A stretch of DNA of 64,000 nt from Helicobacter himalayensis (lineage in GTDB: Bacteria; Campylobacterota; Campylobacteria; Campylobacterales; Helicobacteraceae): the NCBI RefSeq assembly GCF_001602095.1, contig NZ_CP014991.1:1765937-1829936 (forward strand), in the 5' to 3' direction. A model generated the notes under the pieces. It was not told the DNA's origin and searched no databases. It saw only the letters and a list, made by a program, of their open reading frames with translations. The stretch's first letter is position 1, and each line of letters begins with the position of its first letter. The translations under genes were made by a program, and so were the position numbers. This document shows positions 33,004 through 42,416 of the stretch, piece after piece.

Positions 33004-34513
33004 CGCTACTCCCACTATTTGTAAAGATAAAAAACAATAGCACGCCAAAAAGCGCAGATTCTATGATTTGTCTGTATTTATAAACACTTGAGGTTTTTTG
33101 ATTTTTGCCTTTGCGCGTAATCCAACAATACACCACATAACGCACATAATAGGCAAAAATGGGCGCGCTATAACATAAAATCATCAACAACAACGCATTG
33201 CCACGCACTCCGCTGGGCTCACAAAAAATCTCGCTCACATACAAAAGTACATCGCTAAAATCGCGCAACTTAAAGAGAATCCACCCAAACGACACTACGC
33301 CAAAGACAAACACCACGCGCACGCAATAAACAAGCGCACTCTTTGCTAACAGAATTGAAAATCTAGGGAGGTGCGCCACAAAAGCTGGCTTTAGATTCTC
33401 TTTTAAAAAACGCTCGATTGCCAAAAATAGTCCGTGATATACGCCCCACACCATATAAGAAATATACGCCCCGTGCCACAGCCCGCCAAGCGCCATAACA
33501 ATAAAAAGATTGCAATAGGTGCGGAATTTGCCCTTCCTGCTCCCGCCTAGTGGGATATAGAGGTATTGTTTTAGCCAAGTGGAAAGCGAGATGTGCCACC
33601 TGCGCCAAAACTCAGCAAATGAGGCTGAAATATAGGGGAAATTGAAGTTTTGCGGGAGGTTGTAACCAAAAAGTTTTGCTACACCAATAGCTATCAAGCT
33701 ATAACCTGCAAAATCTGCAAAAATCTGCACGCTATAACCAAAAAGAAGCACCAGAAGGGTTAGTGCATCATAGGCTTGAAAATACGGCGGAAGCATCCAA
33801 AAAGTTTGGTCTTTCAAATTATCTGCGATTACCATTTTGAGAAAATAGCCAAGAATAATGATTCTAGCACTTGTATAAAAATCGATAGCTTCTAGGCGTT
33901 TGGGGGCGATTTGCGGGTAAAATTCGTGTGCTTTGACAATAGGGCCGGCTACAAGCTGTGGGAAAAAACCGATGAAAAAGAGGGTATTGCGATAGTGCTT
34001 GAAAAACCCGCGCTCGCAAATAGGACTAACTAGAGAACTTTGCTCTAAAGAATGTGTATGCCCCCCCCCCGAGCCATTATTTTTCACGCTATCTCTGTAT
34101 AAATCTACCACCAAGCTAATGCCCTGAAATGTGTAAAATGAGATTCCCACAGGTAATGGGACATTAATAAGAAACTCGCCAATGCTTTGTGCGTTGATAA
34201 AAGACTCCATCGCTCTACCAAAAAGCGGGCTGTATTTGAAAAACGCCAACACCGAGAGATTTACCCCCACACCAAGCCACGCATAAAGCCTTTTATGTAT
34301 CAAAGTCGGGGCGAAAGTAACTTGATAGCTAGCGAGCGCATTAATCGAAGCGGAAACAAAAAGAAGTGCTAATAAAATCGGCTGTCCATAAGCGTAAAAA
34401 ATAAAACTAGCAATGATGAGAATCCACACTTGCACGCATCGTAAGCCTTTCGCATAATACAGCCCAAAGGTTATGGCAACAAGCGCGATAAAGGCATAAC
34501 TTGTAAAAAGCAT
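32978..34513 (-). CDS. MBOAT-family O-acyltransferase (AlgI/DltB type), phase-variable
   Basis: A 511-residue polytopic membrane protein with the MBOAT signature, including FAEFWRRWHISLSTWLKQYL and the catalytic-His region GGLWHGAYISYMVWG. Its relatives transfer acetyl or alanyl groups across the inner membrane to surface polymers. A run of ten G within the gene (encoding Ser-Gly-Gly-Gly near residue 147) is in frame, so the gene is ON but can slip. The target polymer, perhaps LPS, flagellin glycan or peptidoglycan, is not deducible. Confidence 0.88.
   Translation of the reverse strand: MLFTSYAFIALVAITFGLYYAKGLRCVQVWILIIASFIFYAYGQPILLALLFVSASINALASYQVTFAPTLIHKRLYAWLGVGVNLSVLAFFKYSPLFGRAMESFINAQSIGEFLINVPLPVGISFYTFQGISLVVDLYRDSVKNNGSGGGHTHSLEQSSLVSPICERGFFKHYRNTLFFIGFFPQLVAGPIVKAHEFYPQIAPKRLEAIDFYTSARIIILGYFLKMVIADNLKDQTFWMLPPYFQAYDALTLLVLLFGYSVQIFADFAGYSLIAIGVAKLFGYNLPQNFNFPYISASFAEFWRRWHISLSTWLKQYLYIPLGGSRKGKFRTYCNLFIVMALGGLWHGAYISYMVWGVYHGLFLAIERFLKENLKPAFVAHLPRFSILLAKSALVYCVRVVFVFGVVSFGWILFKLRDFSDVLLYVSEIFCEPSGVRGNALLLMILCYSAPIFAYYVRYVVYCWITRKGKNQKTSSVYKYRQIIESALFGVLLFFIFTNSGSSGAFIYFQF
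34061..34070 (-). repeat. G10 homopolymer in the MBOAT gene
   Basis: Ten G on the coding strand between TC and CATACA. The in-frame setting matches the full-length ORF. Confidence 0.88.
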
Positions 34514-34620
34514 TAAAATTCCTTAAAACATCTTGCAAATTCTTAAAAAAAAGAAAAGTTGCCATTGTGCCATAAAATTTTAAAATACTCTTGGTTTGTA
34601 ATTAAAATTATTTTGAGGGA

Positions 34621-34645
34621 GACTACCAAAAGAGCTTTGGCAGTC
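34621..34645 (-). terminator. Hairpin downstream of groEL
   Basis: GACTaCCAAA and TTTGGcAGTC form a 10-bp stem with one mismatch and a 5-nt loop, 40 bp after the groEL stop. No strong T-run follows, so termination is only probable. Confidence 0.4.
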
Positions 34646-34686
34646 CTTAAGATATTTATAGATTTGGTTTAGGGCGCGATGCCAAA

Positions 34687-36318
34687 TTACATCATACCGC
34701 CCATACCACCCATTCCGCCCATATCTGGCATTGCTGGAGCTGGCTTGTCTTCTTTGATTTCGTTAATTGTCGCTTCTGTGGTAAGAAGAAGGCTTGAAAC
34801 TGATACAGCGTTTTGCAACGCAATGCGTGTAACTTTAAGCGGGTCGATAATACCTGCTTTAAACATATCCACATACTCGCCCTTACTCGCGTTAAAGCCA
34901 ATTGTTTCCTTGCCTTTTTCCACTTCATTAACCACCACACCAGAATCAAAACCCGCATTTGTCGCAATTTGTGCCAAAGGTGCTTTAATAGCGCGTTTGA
35001 TAATGTCATAGCCCACTGCCTCATCACCTTCTAACTTAAGCTTGACTTTTTGCGCTGCATGGATAAGTGCCGCACCACCGCCGATAACGATACCTTCATC
35101 AACCGCTGCCTTAGTCGCAGAAAGCGCATCATCAACGCGATCTTTTTTCTCTTTCATCTCTACTTCTGTCGCTGCGCCTACTTTGATGACAGCCACACCA
35201 CCACTAAGCTTTGCAAGACGCTCTTGGAGTTTTTCTTTGTCATAGTCGCTTGTGGTGTTGGCAATTTCTGTTCTAATTTGCGCAATTCTATCTTTCACTT
35301 CTTGCGCCTTACCCTTGCCATCAACAATTGTTGTATTATCCTTATCAATCACAACGCGCGCTGCCTGTCCTAAATCTTGCAAGCTCGCAGCTTCTAAGGT
35401 TTTACCCAACTCTTCGCTAATAACTTGCCCACCTGTAAGGATTGCGATATCTTGAAGCATTGCCTTTCTTCTATCGCCAAAGCCCGGTGCTTTCACTGCA
35501 GAGACATTAAGCACGCCACGAAGTTTATTTACCACAAGTGTCGTAAGCGCCTCACCTTCAATATCTTCAGCGATGATAAGAAGTGGCTTGCCACTTTGCA
35601 TTGTTGCTTCCAATAAGGGGAGAATCTCTTTCATGCTCGAAATTTTCTTGTCCGTCAAAAGCACATAAGCATTTTCAAGCTGCGCTATCATTTTTTCAGT
35701 ATTTGTCACAAAATATGCTGAAAGATAACCGCGGTCAAACTGCATACCCTCAACAACGCTAAGTTCATCATTAATGCCCTTTGCCTCTTCAACGGTGATA
35801 ACACCATCTTTGCCTACTTTTTCCATTGCTTCGGCGATAAGTTTGCCCACTGCTTCATCAGAGTTTGCAGAGATTGTCGCAACCTGCGCGATTTCAGAGC
35901 CACTCACTTTTTTACTACCTTTTTTAAGCTCCTCTATGATTGCCTCTGCTGCTTTGTCCATACCACGCTTTACCTCCACAGGATTTGCACCTGCTGTAAT
36001 ATTACGCAAGCCTTCTTTGAAAATACTATGTGCCAAAACGGTAGCTGTGGTCGTCCCATCACCCGCTGCATCGGCTGTCTTGCTCGCTACTTCTTTCACA
36101 AGCTGTGCGCCCATATTTGCGATAGGGTCGGCTAATTCTACTTCCTTTGCCACGCTCACGCCATCTTTTGTAATCGCTGGCGCACCATAGCTTTTTTGGA
36201 TAAGCACATTGCGCCCTCTTGGTCCCATTGTAACTTTAACGGCGTCATTAAGCTGCTTAATCCCCTCATAAAGTTTATTTCTTGCTGAATCTGAAAAGTG
36301 AATTTCTTTGTTTGCCAT
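34687..36318 (-). CDS. groEL: 60-kDa chaperonin GroEL
   Basis: A 543-residue chaperonin that folds proteins in the GroES-capped cage. Typical features: [19 protein letters not shown], the ATP-site [10 protein letters not shown], and a GGM-repeat C-terminus. It follows groES with a short gap and shares its promoter and CIRCE-like operator. No abnormalities seen. Confidence 0.98.
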   Translation of the reverse strand: MANKEIHFSDSARNKLYEGIKQLNDAVKVTMGPRGRNVLIQKSYGAPAITKDGVSVAKEVELADPIANMGAQLVKEVASKTADAAGDGTTTATVLAHSIFKEGLRNITAGANPVEVKRGMDKAAEAIIEELKKGSKKVSGSEIAQVATISANSDEAVGKLIAEAMEKVGKDGVITVEEAKGINDELSVVEGMQFDRGYLSAYFVTNTEKMIAQLENAYVLLTDKKISSMKEILPLLEATMQSGKPLLIIAEDIEGEALTTLVVNKLRGVLNVSAVKAPGFGDRRKAMLQDIAILTGGQVISEELGKTLEAASLQDLGQAARVVIDKDNTTIVDGKGKAQEVKDRIAQIRTEIANTTSDYDKEKLQERLAKLSGGVAVIKVGAATEVEMKEKKDRVDDALSATKAAVDEGIVIGGGAALIHAAQKVKLKLEGDEAVGYDIIKRAIKAPLAQIATNAGFDSGVVVNEVEKGKETIGFNASKGEYVDMFKAGIIDPLKVTRIALQNAVSVSSLLLTTEATINEIKEDKPAPAMPDMGGMGGMGGMM

Positions 36319-36349
36319 AATTTACTCCTTATGTTAAGTTTATGAATAT

Positions 36350-36625
36350 TTATTTTTCTAGGATTCCTAAGATATCCTCTGCCTCTAGGACGATAAACTC
36401 CTTGCCATCAAGCTTAATTTCGCTACCTTTATATTTTTCAAACACAACAACTTGCTTTTCTTTAAGGCTCGAAAACTCTTCTTGTGCTTTTTTGCCGATA
36501 GCCTTGATAATGCCTGTAAGCGGTTTTTCCTTTGCATTATCTGGGATAATAATGCCTGAGCTCGTCTTCGTGTCCTCTTCTTGTCGTTCTACAAGAACTC
36601 TTTTCCCAAGTGGTTGAAATTTCAT
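36350..36625 (-). CDS. groES: 10-kDa co-chaperonin GroES
   Basis: A 91-residue co-chaperonin from ATG 36625 (AAGGAG seven bases before it). It has KFQPLGKRVLVERQEED, the mobile loop region EEDTKTSSGIIIPD and the C-terminal FIVLEAEDILGIL. Helicobacter pylori GroES has an extra His-rich metal-binding tail; this one does not. It caps GroEL encoded next. Confidence 0.97.
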   Translation of the reverse strand: MKFQPLGKRVLVERQEEDTKTSSGIIIPDNAKEKPLTGIIKAIGKKAQEEFSSLKEKQVVVFEKYKGSEIKLDGKEFIVLEAEDILGILEK

Positions 36626-36660
36626 ACTATACTCCTTAGAATTATGTAAATTGCTAAAAA

Positions 36661-36687
36661 TTAGCACTTAAGTTTCTTAAGTGCGCG
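36661..36687 (-). promoter_or_regulatory. CIRCE-like HrcA operator of groESL
   Basis: TTAGCACTT, nine bases, AAGTGCGCGA: a CIRCE-type inverted repeat (consensus TTAGCACTC-N9-GAGTGCTAA) directly next to the promoter -10. It implies HrcA-type heat-shock repression. hrcA is not in the window. Confidence 0.8.
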
Positions 36688-36688
36688 A

Positions 36689-36717
36689 ATTTTAGTGATT
36701 TTTATTAAATAAGTCAA
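36689..36717 (-). promoter_or_regulatory. groESL promoter
   Basis: Minus strand TTGACT, a 17-bp spacer, TAAAAT. Near-consensus vegetative promoter lying immediately upstream of the CIRCE-like operator. Confidence 0.8.
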
Positions 36718-36768
36718 TATCTAATAGTAAATGAATAAATAATATTTAGCTAAATAGACTAAACTTTA

Positions 36769-37548
36769 TTAAGTATTTATATTATATTTTAGCGGTTTTT
36801 TAAGCTTTTCAAAGACCAGCTCAACTACTTCTTGGGATTGTGTATGGGTAATTTGGTGTAGCATATATTTTAAAATTACATAGTTTTTATCCCTACTTGC
36901 CCACATAATTGTATCTGCCTCTTTATATAATCCAATGGTTGGAATTCCTAAATTGCTAGCGATATGAATATTACCTGTGCTGGGAGATATGACGCACTCC
37001 ATTTTTTGTGTAAGCGCTACAAGATTGAATAAATTATCATTATTTTCAAAAATATATAAGCCTTTATGATCTAATATGCCCCCCCCCCATACACGACACG
37101 CATTTAAAAAATCTAACTTGGTTTTATAATAAACAGGCACAACTACATTTATAGCAGGTAGTGAAAGTATCAAAGAAACAAGATAAATATAATATCTTAT
37201 TGGGAGATTAAAAGGGCTACTTACGCCAAAAGGCACAACCATAACAAATCTTTTTTGCTCTTTTCCTAAAAATGAATCTATACACTCTTTATACACCAAA
37301 TCCACACAAAGCCTAGTTGGCATAAAGTTAAGATTCTTATTAGATTTGCTTGGATTTATGGACTTTACCATATCAAGTAATAATGATTCTAAGGAGATAG
37401 ATTTATTTTTCCAGAATCCTAAATGAGCATAAAAGTTTAAAACGCGAATGCAAAAAATTCATAAAGAAATAACCAATCGCGCACAACACAAAACTATTAA
37501 AACAATCTCGTTAGAAAACCACTTGCCAAAAGCCACTAAAGGCTTCAT
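36769..37548 (-). pseudogene. Family 9 (heptosyltransferase-like) glycosyltransferase, interrupted
   Basis: The longest frame (36769-37371, 200 residues) has the C-terminal half of a GT9 enzyme, including VISPSTGNIHIASNLGIPTIG, the nucleotide-sugar-binding segment. The same frame continues upstream to an ATG at 37548 but is broken by one TGA at 37459-37461. Even joined, the product (about 259 residues) lacks much of the usual N-terminal Rossmann half. A G10 tract (37079-37088) is in frame. The gene may once have added heptose or a related sugar to LPS core; it is probably inactive now. Confidence 0.65.
37079..37088 (-). repeat. G10 homopolymer in the glycosyltransferase remnant
   Basis: Ten G on the coding strand, encoding Trp-Gly-Gly-Gly-Ile. 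In frame with the downstream GT9 domain. Confidence 0.85.
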
Positions 37549-37574
37549 ATCGCTTTATTTTTTTCTCTTTATTT

Positions 37575-38123
37575 TTATTCGATCTTTAAGTAACCCTTGA
37601 AATCCTTGCCTACAAGCCCTACAAGATTTTTAATAATTTTTTGTTGATATTTGTCATAATCCCCAAGTTCAGCACCCACATATCCGGACCACACCTCTTG
37701 AATTTTTTTACCTCTATCATCATAACAAATAATGCTCACTGCAATTTTTTTTATTGCTATTGGAATGGTGTATATATTTGTGTATGCCGTGCTTGTGTTA
37801 TATGTTGTATAGCCTCCAGTGTATTGAGAATAAGAAGTGCCTAAAGAAAAAGTAAGATAACAATTTGTTGATTTGGCTTCTAAATTAAACCCATTAATTT
37901 GAAAACCATCTTCAACCATTATTTCAGCCAGTGATAGTGCAAACTTTTTATCTGCAATGCTTGATATTTCACCTGTGTAGATACTAAGTGGTTCTTGCTT
38001 ATTAAAGGTAATTTGAGGGTCTGTTTGCGTGGAATAATAAACTTTAGTAGAACAGCCATTCATGAATAGACAAGAGAGTAATATGCCTATGACAATCCAA
38101 AGTCTTTTGGCGGAATCCAACAT
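37575..38123 (-). CDS. Probable outer-membrane or periplasmic lipoprotein
   Basis: 182 residues with a lipoprotein signal ending FMNGC. I prefer the second ATG (38123), better spaced from GGGAGG than the first (38126). After the lipobox come an Ala/Asp region and a Tyr/Thr/Gly-rich segment (YTGGYTTYNTSTAYTN), then a conserved-looking AVSIICYDDRGKKIQEVW core, reminiscent of DUF4136-like lipoproteins. The function is unknown. It is followed by the broken glycosyltransferase. Confidence 0.7.
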   Translation of the reverse strand: MLDSAKRLWIVIGILLSCLFMNGCSTKVYYSTQTDPQITFNKQEPLSIYTGEISSIADKKFALSLAEIMVEDGFQINGFNLEAKSTNCYLTFSLGTSYSQYTGGYTTYNTSTAYTNIYTIPIAIKKIAVSIICYDDRGKKIQEVWSGYVGAELGDYDKYQQKIIKNLVGLVGKDFKGYLKIE

Positions 38124-38126
38124 CAT

Positions 38127-38480
38127 TTCCTCCCATCTTCTAGCGCTTTAGATTCTCCACTAGATTCTTTCAAGCAAACCAAAATTGTTATGAAATTCTC
38201 TAAAACATTCATAGCTATACTTTTTTCCACGATTTAAAACTTCGCCTTGCACATTAATGCGCAATTTTCACAATAAAATCAGGTGTGTAAAAACTTCCTT
38301 GATTAATCGTTTGGATTGTCATTTCTCCCCCCCCTCCTACTCTAATCTATTCATAACTCATTTGTGCGATAGAAACCTATGCCTTATCTCCGCATCGCAA
38401 CTGCACATATCCGTTGCGCTTACTAAAAAAGATTTTACATATATTTTTTCCATTCTATGTCTCTCGTCGTTCTCAATTAT
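38127..38480 (-). pseudogene. Decayed region: copy of a gene 3' end plus an ORF start with a G8 tract
   Basis: Two stretches match the 3' end of the dehydrogenase gene at 40538-42226: the region at 38356-38405 against 40716-40764 (sharing CTCATTTGTGCGATAGA and CTTATCTCCGCA) and CCTCCCATCTTCTAGC near 38132 against 40543. Between them, minus strand, GGAGGGGGGGGAGAA precedes an ATG that opens a 22-codon frame (INQGSFYTPDFIVKIAH); a second frame continues the coding look (NVQGEVLNRGKKYSYECF), as if frameshifted. No intact gene remains. Confidence 0.5.
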
Positions 38481-39593
38481 TTAGTCTAAACTCTTTCTAT
38501 ACTCTTCTCGTATTTTGTCAAGAAAAATATAAGAATCTCCTCTCCGCACTTTCCAATACCTAAAGCCATTCAGTCGCTCTGCTTTTGTATTTTTTAATCG
38601 TGCGGAGAGGGTATGAATATCATAAATTTCCTCTTCGAATTCAAGCCTACCCGCGCTTGTAAGCTTTGCCTCAAAACTCGTATTGTTTAGATATACACTT
38701 TCTCCAACTTGCAAAAATCCTGCTACAATCATTTCAGTTAAACTAACCTTTAATGGTTTTTTGTCAAATTCTGCTTTGGCAATGGGACTATCCTCAAATG
38801 CAAGCAGCTCTAAACGCCGCTTGCCATACTGAATATATGTAGCATTTTGCTCAAGCATAATATAATTTCTACCAAGAATCTTTGCTGCTACTGCTGTAGT
38901 CATCGTGCCACCAAAAGGATCAAGCACAATATCGCCCATTTTAGAACTAATGGCAACGATTCGATAAAGAAGCGATTCGGGCTTTTGTGTATTGTGGAGC
39001 TTATTACCATTTGTATCTTTAAGTCTTTCATTTCCGCTGCAAACAGGGATTCTCCATACGCTACCAAGCTGTTTGCGCACCCCATTTTCAAAACCAATAA
39101 TCTCACAATTTAGTTCTTTTGCCGTTTTGTAATTAAAAGCATATTTTGATTTTTTGTCTTTTGTCGCCCAAATCAATGTTTCGTGCGAATTATTCAGCCT
39201 TGTTCCGTGAAAATTAGGCGTAGGATTGCTCTTGTGCCAAATCACATCATTAATAAACCAAAAGCCAAGCTCTTGCATTGCCCCACCAATACTATAAACA
39301 CATTGCATCGAGCCAATTACCCAAATGCTACCATTGGGCTTAAGAATTCTCTTGCATTCTTTGAGCCAACTTCTAGTGAAATTTACATAATCTGCATTAT
39401 CTAAAAAAGCATTATCCCACACATCATCACAACCACTAAACTTGCTCCCCTCTGGTCTTCGCAAGCTCCCCTCAACACGCATATAATAGGGCGGGTCAGC
39501 AAAAATGAGGTCAATGCTACAATCCGGGATTGTTTGCAGTAATTCAAGACTATTGCCCTGTAAGATTTGATTAATCGGCAATTGATTTTGCAT
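38481..39593 (-). CDS. Type II DNA adenine methyltransferase (HpyAIV/HinfI-like)
   Basis: 370 residues. Catalytic DPPY at 33-36 precedes the AdoMet motif DPFGGTMT at 225-232, the beta-class order of N6-adenine methylases. A C-terminal extension (about 265-370, LERGFRYWK-like: LNGFRYWKVRRGDSYIFLD) resembles that of the M.HinfI/CcrM group, which methylates GANTC. The upstream nuclease is HpyAIV-like, which supports GANTC as the target, by inference. It overlaps the nuclease gene by 23 bp. The gene appears intact. Confidence 0.85.
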   Translation of the reverse strand: MQNQLPINQILQGNSLELLQTIPDCSIDLIFADPPYYMRVEGSLRRPEGSKFSGCDDVWDNAFLDNADYVNFTRSWLKECKRILKPNGSIWVIGSMQCVYSIGGAMQELGFWFINDVIWHKSNPTPNFHGTRLNNSHETLIWATKDKKSKYAFNYKTAKELNCEIIGFENGVRKQLGSVWRIPVCSGNERLKDTNGNKLHNTQKPESLLYRIVAISSKMGDIVLDPFGGTMTTAVAAKILGRNYIMLEQNATYIQYGKRRLELLAFEDSPIAKAEFDKKPLKVSLTEMIVAGFLQVGESVYLNNTSFEAKLTSAGRLEFEEEIYDIHTLSARLKNTKAERLNGFRYWKVRRGDSYIFLDKIREEYRKSLD

Positions 39594-40403
39594 TGTATAA
39601 CTCCCTTAGATTGTGCTGCATTGGGAAAAGTTCTTTTCTTAATTCTATATAATCTGGCATATCAGAGAGTAATTTTTTAATCAAATTGGGATAATCATTT
39701 TTTACTCTTAATAGTGCTATTCTTATTCCATCGCTTGTATCAAAATCGGGTACATTCAATATTTCCTGACTTCTTTCTTGTTTATGTTTTTGTAGATGTG
39801 AAATAATCTCATTCCAAATATCCATTCTTTTAAAAATATTCTCAAACAATTCTTTACCATAAAAAATACAAATTTCTACTTGCTCATCTGTATTGTGTTC
39901 TATTTGTTCTAAATAATATTTTCTGTTTTTCTTTAGACTATCACCACTAAACCACATAGAAGCAATAATTTTATAATTTGGATATGGATATTGTTTTTTC
40001 AACACTTTTATTTTCTTGATTAAATTTGTATATTGCCCACGTTTTTTAGTGCTATCATGGTCGTCTCTTATTTTCTGCTCTATTAAATAAATAATGTCAT
40101 TTTTTTGGAAAATCTGGTCGGCAGATAATCTATTATTGCTTTCATCAACTCCTATATTTTTATCTAAAATTGAATAGCCCATACCTCTAATGTATTCTGT
40201 TAAGATTTCTTCCATAAAATCCCCGAATTTAATTTCGCAACTTTGTGTAACATTCTGTATGAGCTTCGTTTTTGCATTGGTGATTCTAAAAATCCCTATA
40301 TATATCGTTTTGGATTTTGAATAACATTAAGCAATATCTCATAATTCAGGTCTTTACCAAAAACTCTATAGTTGAGTCTGCTTTTAAAATCTTGATATGT
40401 CAT
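39571..40403 (-). pseudogene. HpyAIV/HinfI-like type II restriction endonuclease, frameshifted
   Basis: An ATG at 40403 opens MTYQDFKSRLNYRVFGKDL and runs to a TAG at a TA-repeat (CGATATATATAGGG, about 40295-40308). Removing one TA unit restores a single frame that reads on through ITNAKTKLIQNVTQSCEIKF into the 214-residue ORF starting at 40215. The restored protein would be near 276 residues, a normal length for this family. As it stands the nuclease lacks about 60 N-terminal residues and is probably OFF, while the methyltransferase is intact. A sequencing error or reversible slippage are both possible. Confidence 0.75.
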
Positions 40404-40537
40404 GTTTTGTCTTTCTTGCAAATTATATCATCGCTATTCGCAACAACTAACTCTCTCATAGTATTATAACTCTAACAATCTTTGATTTAGTATGACATTC
40501 ATTTATGCTCCTTTTTATCCCTAAAAATCCATTATTT

Positions 40538-42226
40538 TTACCTCCTCCCATCTTCTAGCACCTTGCATTCTCCATTTTTGCTTATTTCAAGCACGACATA
40601 AGGTAAGCCTTGCTTATTTAGCTCGCACATAAAGGGGTCGGGGTCATTTTGCTCCATATTCCACACGCCTGCGCCTTGAAATTCAGCTTGTAGCGATAAA
40701 TCGGAGGGCTTGTCGCTCATTTGTGCGATAGACGCTTGTGTCTTATCTCCGCACTCGCAACTGCGTAGCTCCGATTTCTCATCTACAATCTTAGAATTTC
40801 TATCGCTAGTTACTACTTTCACATCGCATTCATTATCATTACTTGCCTGTTTTTGCAACTCTAGCGCATTATCTATCCCTTGATACTCCCCACCTTTTGG
40901 CATATCCTTATTAAGCTCCAAACGCTCGGTATTATAGGATTCTAAGATTCTGGTATCTTGTGTGAGATTTGAACCCACACCCCATTTGCCCTCTACAATA
41001 AGCTTTGCCCCAATCATCGCAGGCACACCTGTCGTATAGCTTACACCTTGCGCATTGACTTCTTTAAAGCATTCCTCATGCGCACAAATGTTGTAGATAT
41101 AAATTGTGCGCTCCTTGCCGTCTTTTATCCCACGTATGTAGCAACCAATGTGCGTTTGCCCTTTTGTGCGTGAAGCTAGACTTGCTGGGTCTGGTAAAAG
41201 TGTTTTTAGCACTTCAATAGGCACGATTTTGCCACCCTTATGGCTCACTTCATCAATGCGCAAAAAACCGATATTCTCTAAAACTTTCATATGTGTAAGA
41301 TAAGATTCTCCAAAGGTCATAAAAAAGCGGATTTTGCGTAAGCCTTTGATATTCCGCACTAGAGATTCCAACTCTTCATGGTAGAGTAAATAGCTATTTT
41401 TCACGCCCACCTCTGGGTAATCCCACTCTTTCATCAAAGCCAAAGGCGCAATATCGCGCCACTGCCCACCCGCATACGATTGATTACTTAAACTTTGTGT
41501 ATTAGATTCTAATTTGAAGTGTTTCTCTTCTCGTTCAAACTTGCGATAGATAGTATCTTTTTGCAAGTCATCATTTAATGCGAGATTAGATTCTAAGCTT
41601 GTAGATTCTGCAATACTAGAATCTTTCACCCAATATCTAGCCTTTGAGCTCACTTCTCGCAGATTAATTTCAGGGTTAAAATTTGTCGCAAATGCATATC
41701 CATGGTCGCCTGCGTTGCAATCTAAAATATCAATAGAATAAATCGCATCAAAATAATGCTTTTGTGCATAGGCGCAAAATACATTTGTAACCCCCGGGTC
41801 AAAGCCACTGCCTAAAAGCGCGAAGATTCCAGCTTGTTTATAGCGCGTGTCATACGCCCATTGCTCCTTGTATTCAAAATGCGCAGAGTCCGGATGCTCG
41901 TAATTTGCAGTATCTAAATAATGTGTGCGTGTGCGCAAACACGCTTCCATAATAGTCAAATCTTGGTAGGGCAGGGCAACATTTACCACAAGCTTTGGGT
42001 GGTATTTTTCAATCAAAGCCACCACAGATTCCACACTATCTGCATTGACTTCATCTATTTCTATCTCGCCATAACCTTTAGCGCGGATAGAATCTGCTAT
42101 ATCTTTACATTTGTTTTTTGTGCGTGAGGCTAATATTATTTTTGAAAACACATCTTTATTCATCGCCATTTTATGCGCTACCACGCCCCCAACGCCACCT
42201 GCTCCAATTTGTAAAACTATCGCCAT
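40538..42226 (-). CDS. Saccharopine-dehydrogenase family enzyme, carboxynorspermidine dehydrogenase-like
   Basis: 562 residues. N-terminal NAD(P)-binding GAGGVGGVVAHKM, then ALPYQDLTIMEACLRT and LLGSGFDPGVTNVFCAY, the signatures of carboxynorspermidine/saccharopine-type dehydrogenases used for spermidine synthesis in Campylobacterota. Relatives have about 400 residues; this one has a Ser/Leu-rich insertion near 205-250 and a long low-similarity tail from about 470 to 545, just before a conserved C-terminus (PFMCELNKQGLPYVVLEI). The tail region is the part duplicated at 38.1-38.4 kb. Confidence 0.82.
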   Translation of the reverse strand: MAIVLQIGAGGVGGVVAHKMAMNKDVFSKIILASRTKNKCKDIADSIRAKGYGEIEIDEVNADSVESVVALIEKYHPKLVVNVALPYQDLTIMEACLRTRTHYLDTANYEHPDSAHFEYKEQWAYDTRYKQAGIFALLGSGFDPGVTNVFCAYAQKHYFDAIYSIDILDCNAGDHGYAFATNFNPEINLREVSSKARYWVKDSSIAESTSLESNLALNDDLQKDTIYRKFEREEKHFKLESNTQSLSNQSYAGGQWRDIAPLALMKEWDYPEVGVKNSYLLYHEELESLVRNIKGLRKIRFFMTFGESYLTHMKVLENIGFLRIDEVSHKGGKIVPIEVLKTLLPDPASLASRTKGQTHIGCYIRGIKDGKERTIYIYNICAHEECFKEVNAQGVSYTTGVPAMIGAKLIVEGKWGVGSNLTQDTRILESYNTERLELNKDMPKGGEYQGIDNALELQKQASNDNECDVKVVTSDRNSKIVDEKSELRSCECGDKTQASIAQMSDKPSDLSLQAEFQGAGVWNMEQNDPDPFMCELNKQGLPYVVLEISKNGECKVLEDGRR

Positions 42227-42366
42227 ATTTGCTCCTTAGTTGCTTTAAGCTAGATTCTAAACAACAGATAAAGGGTGGATTCTATCGAAAATTTCTAAAA
42301 ATGTGTAAAATCCTAAACTCTCGCTGAAATTACAAAAATACGCCGCGAGCGTTATTTTAAAGCTTT

Positions 42367-42372
42367 TATAAT
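42367..42372 (+). promoter_or_regulatory. Probable -10 of the yceI-like gene
   Basis: TATAAT about 45 bp before the ATG; the ribosome site AAAAGGA precedes the start. No clear -35, which is usual for Helicobacter promoters. Confidence 0.5.
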
Positions 42373-42416
42373 GAAAGAACATACCACGTGTATGAAATCA
42401 AACAAAAGGACATATA

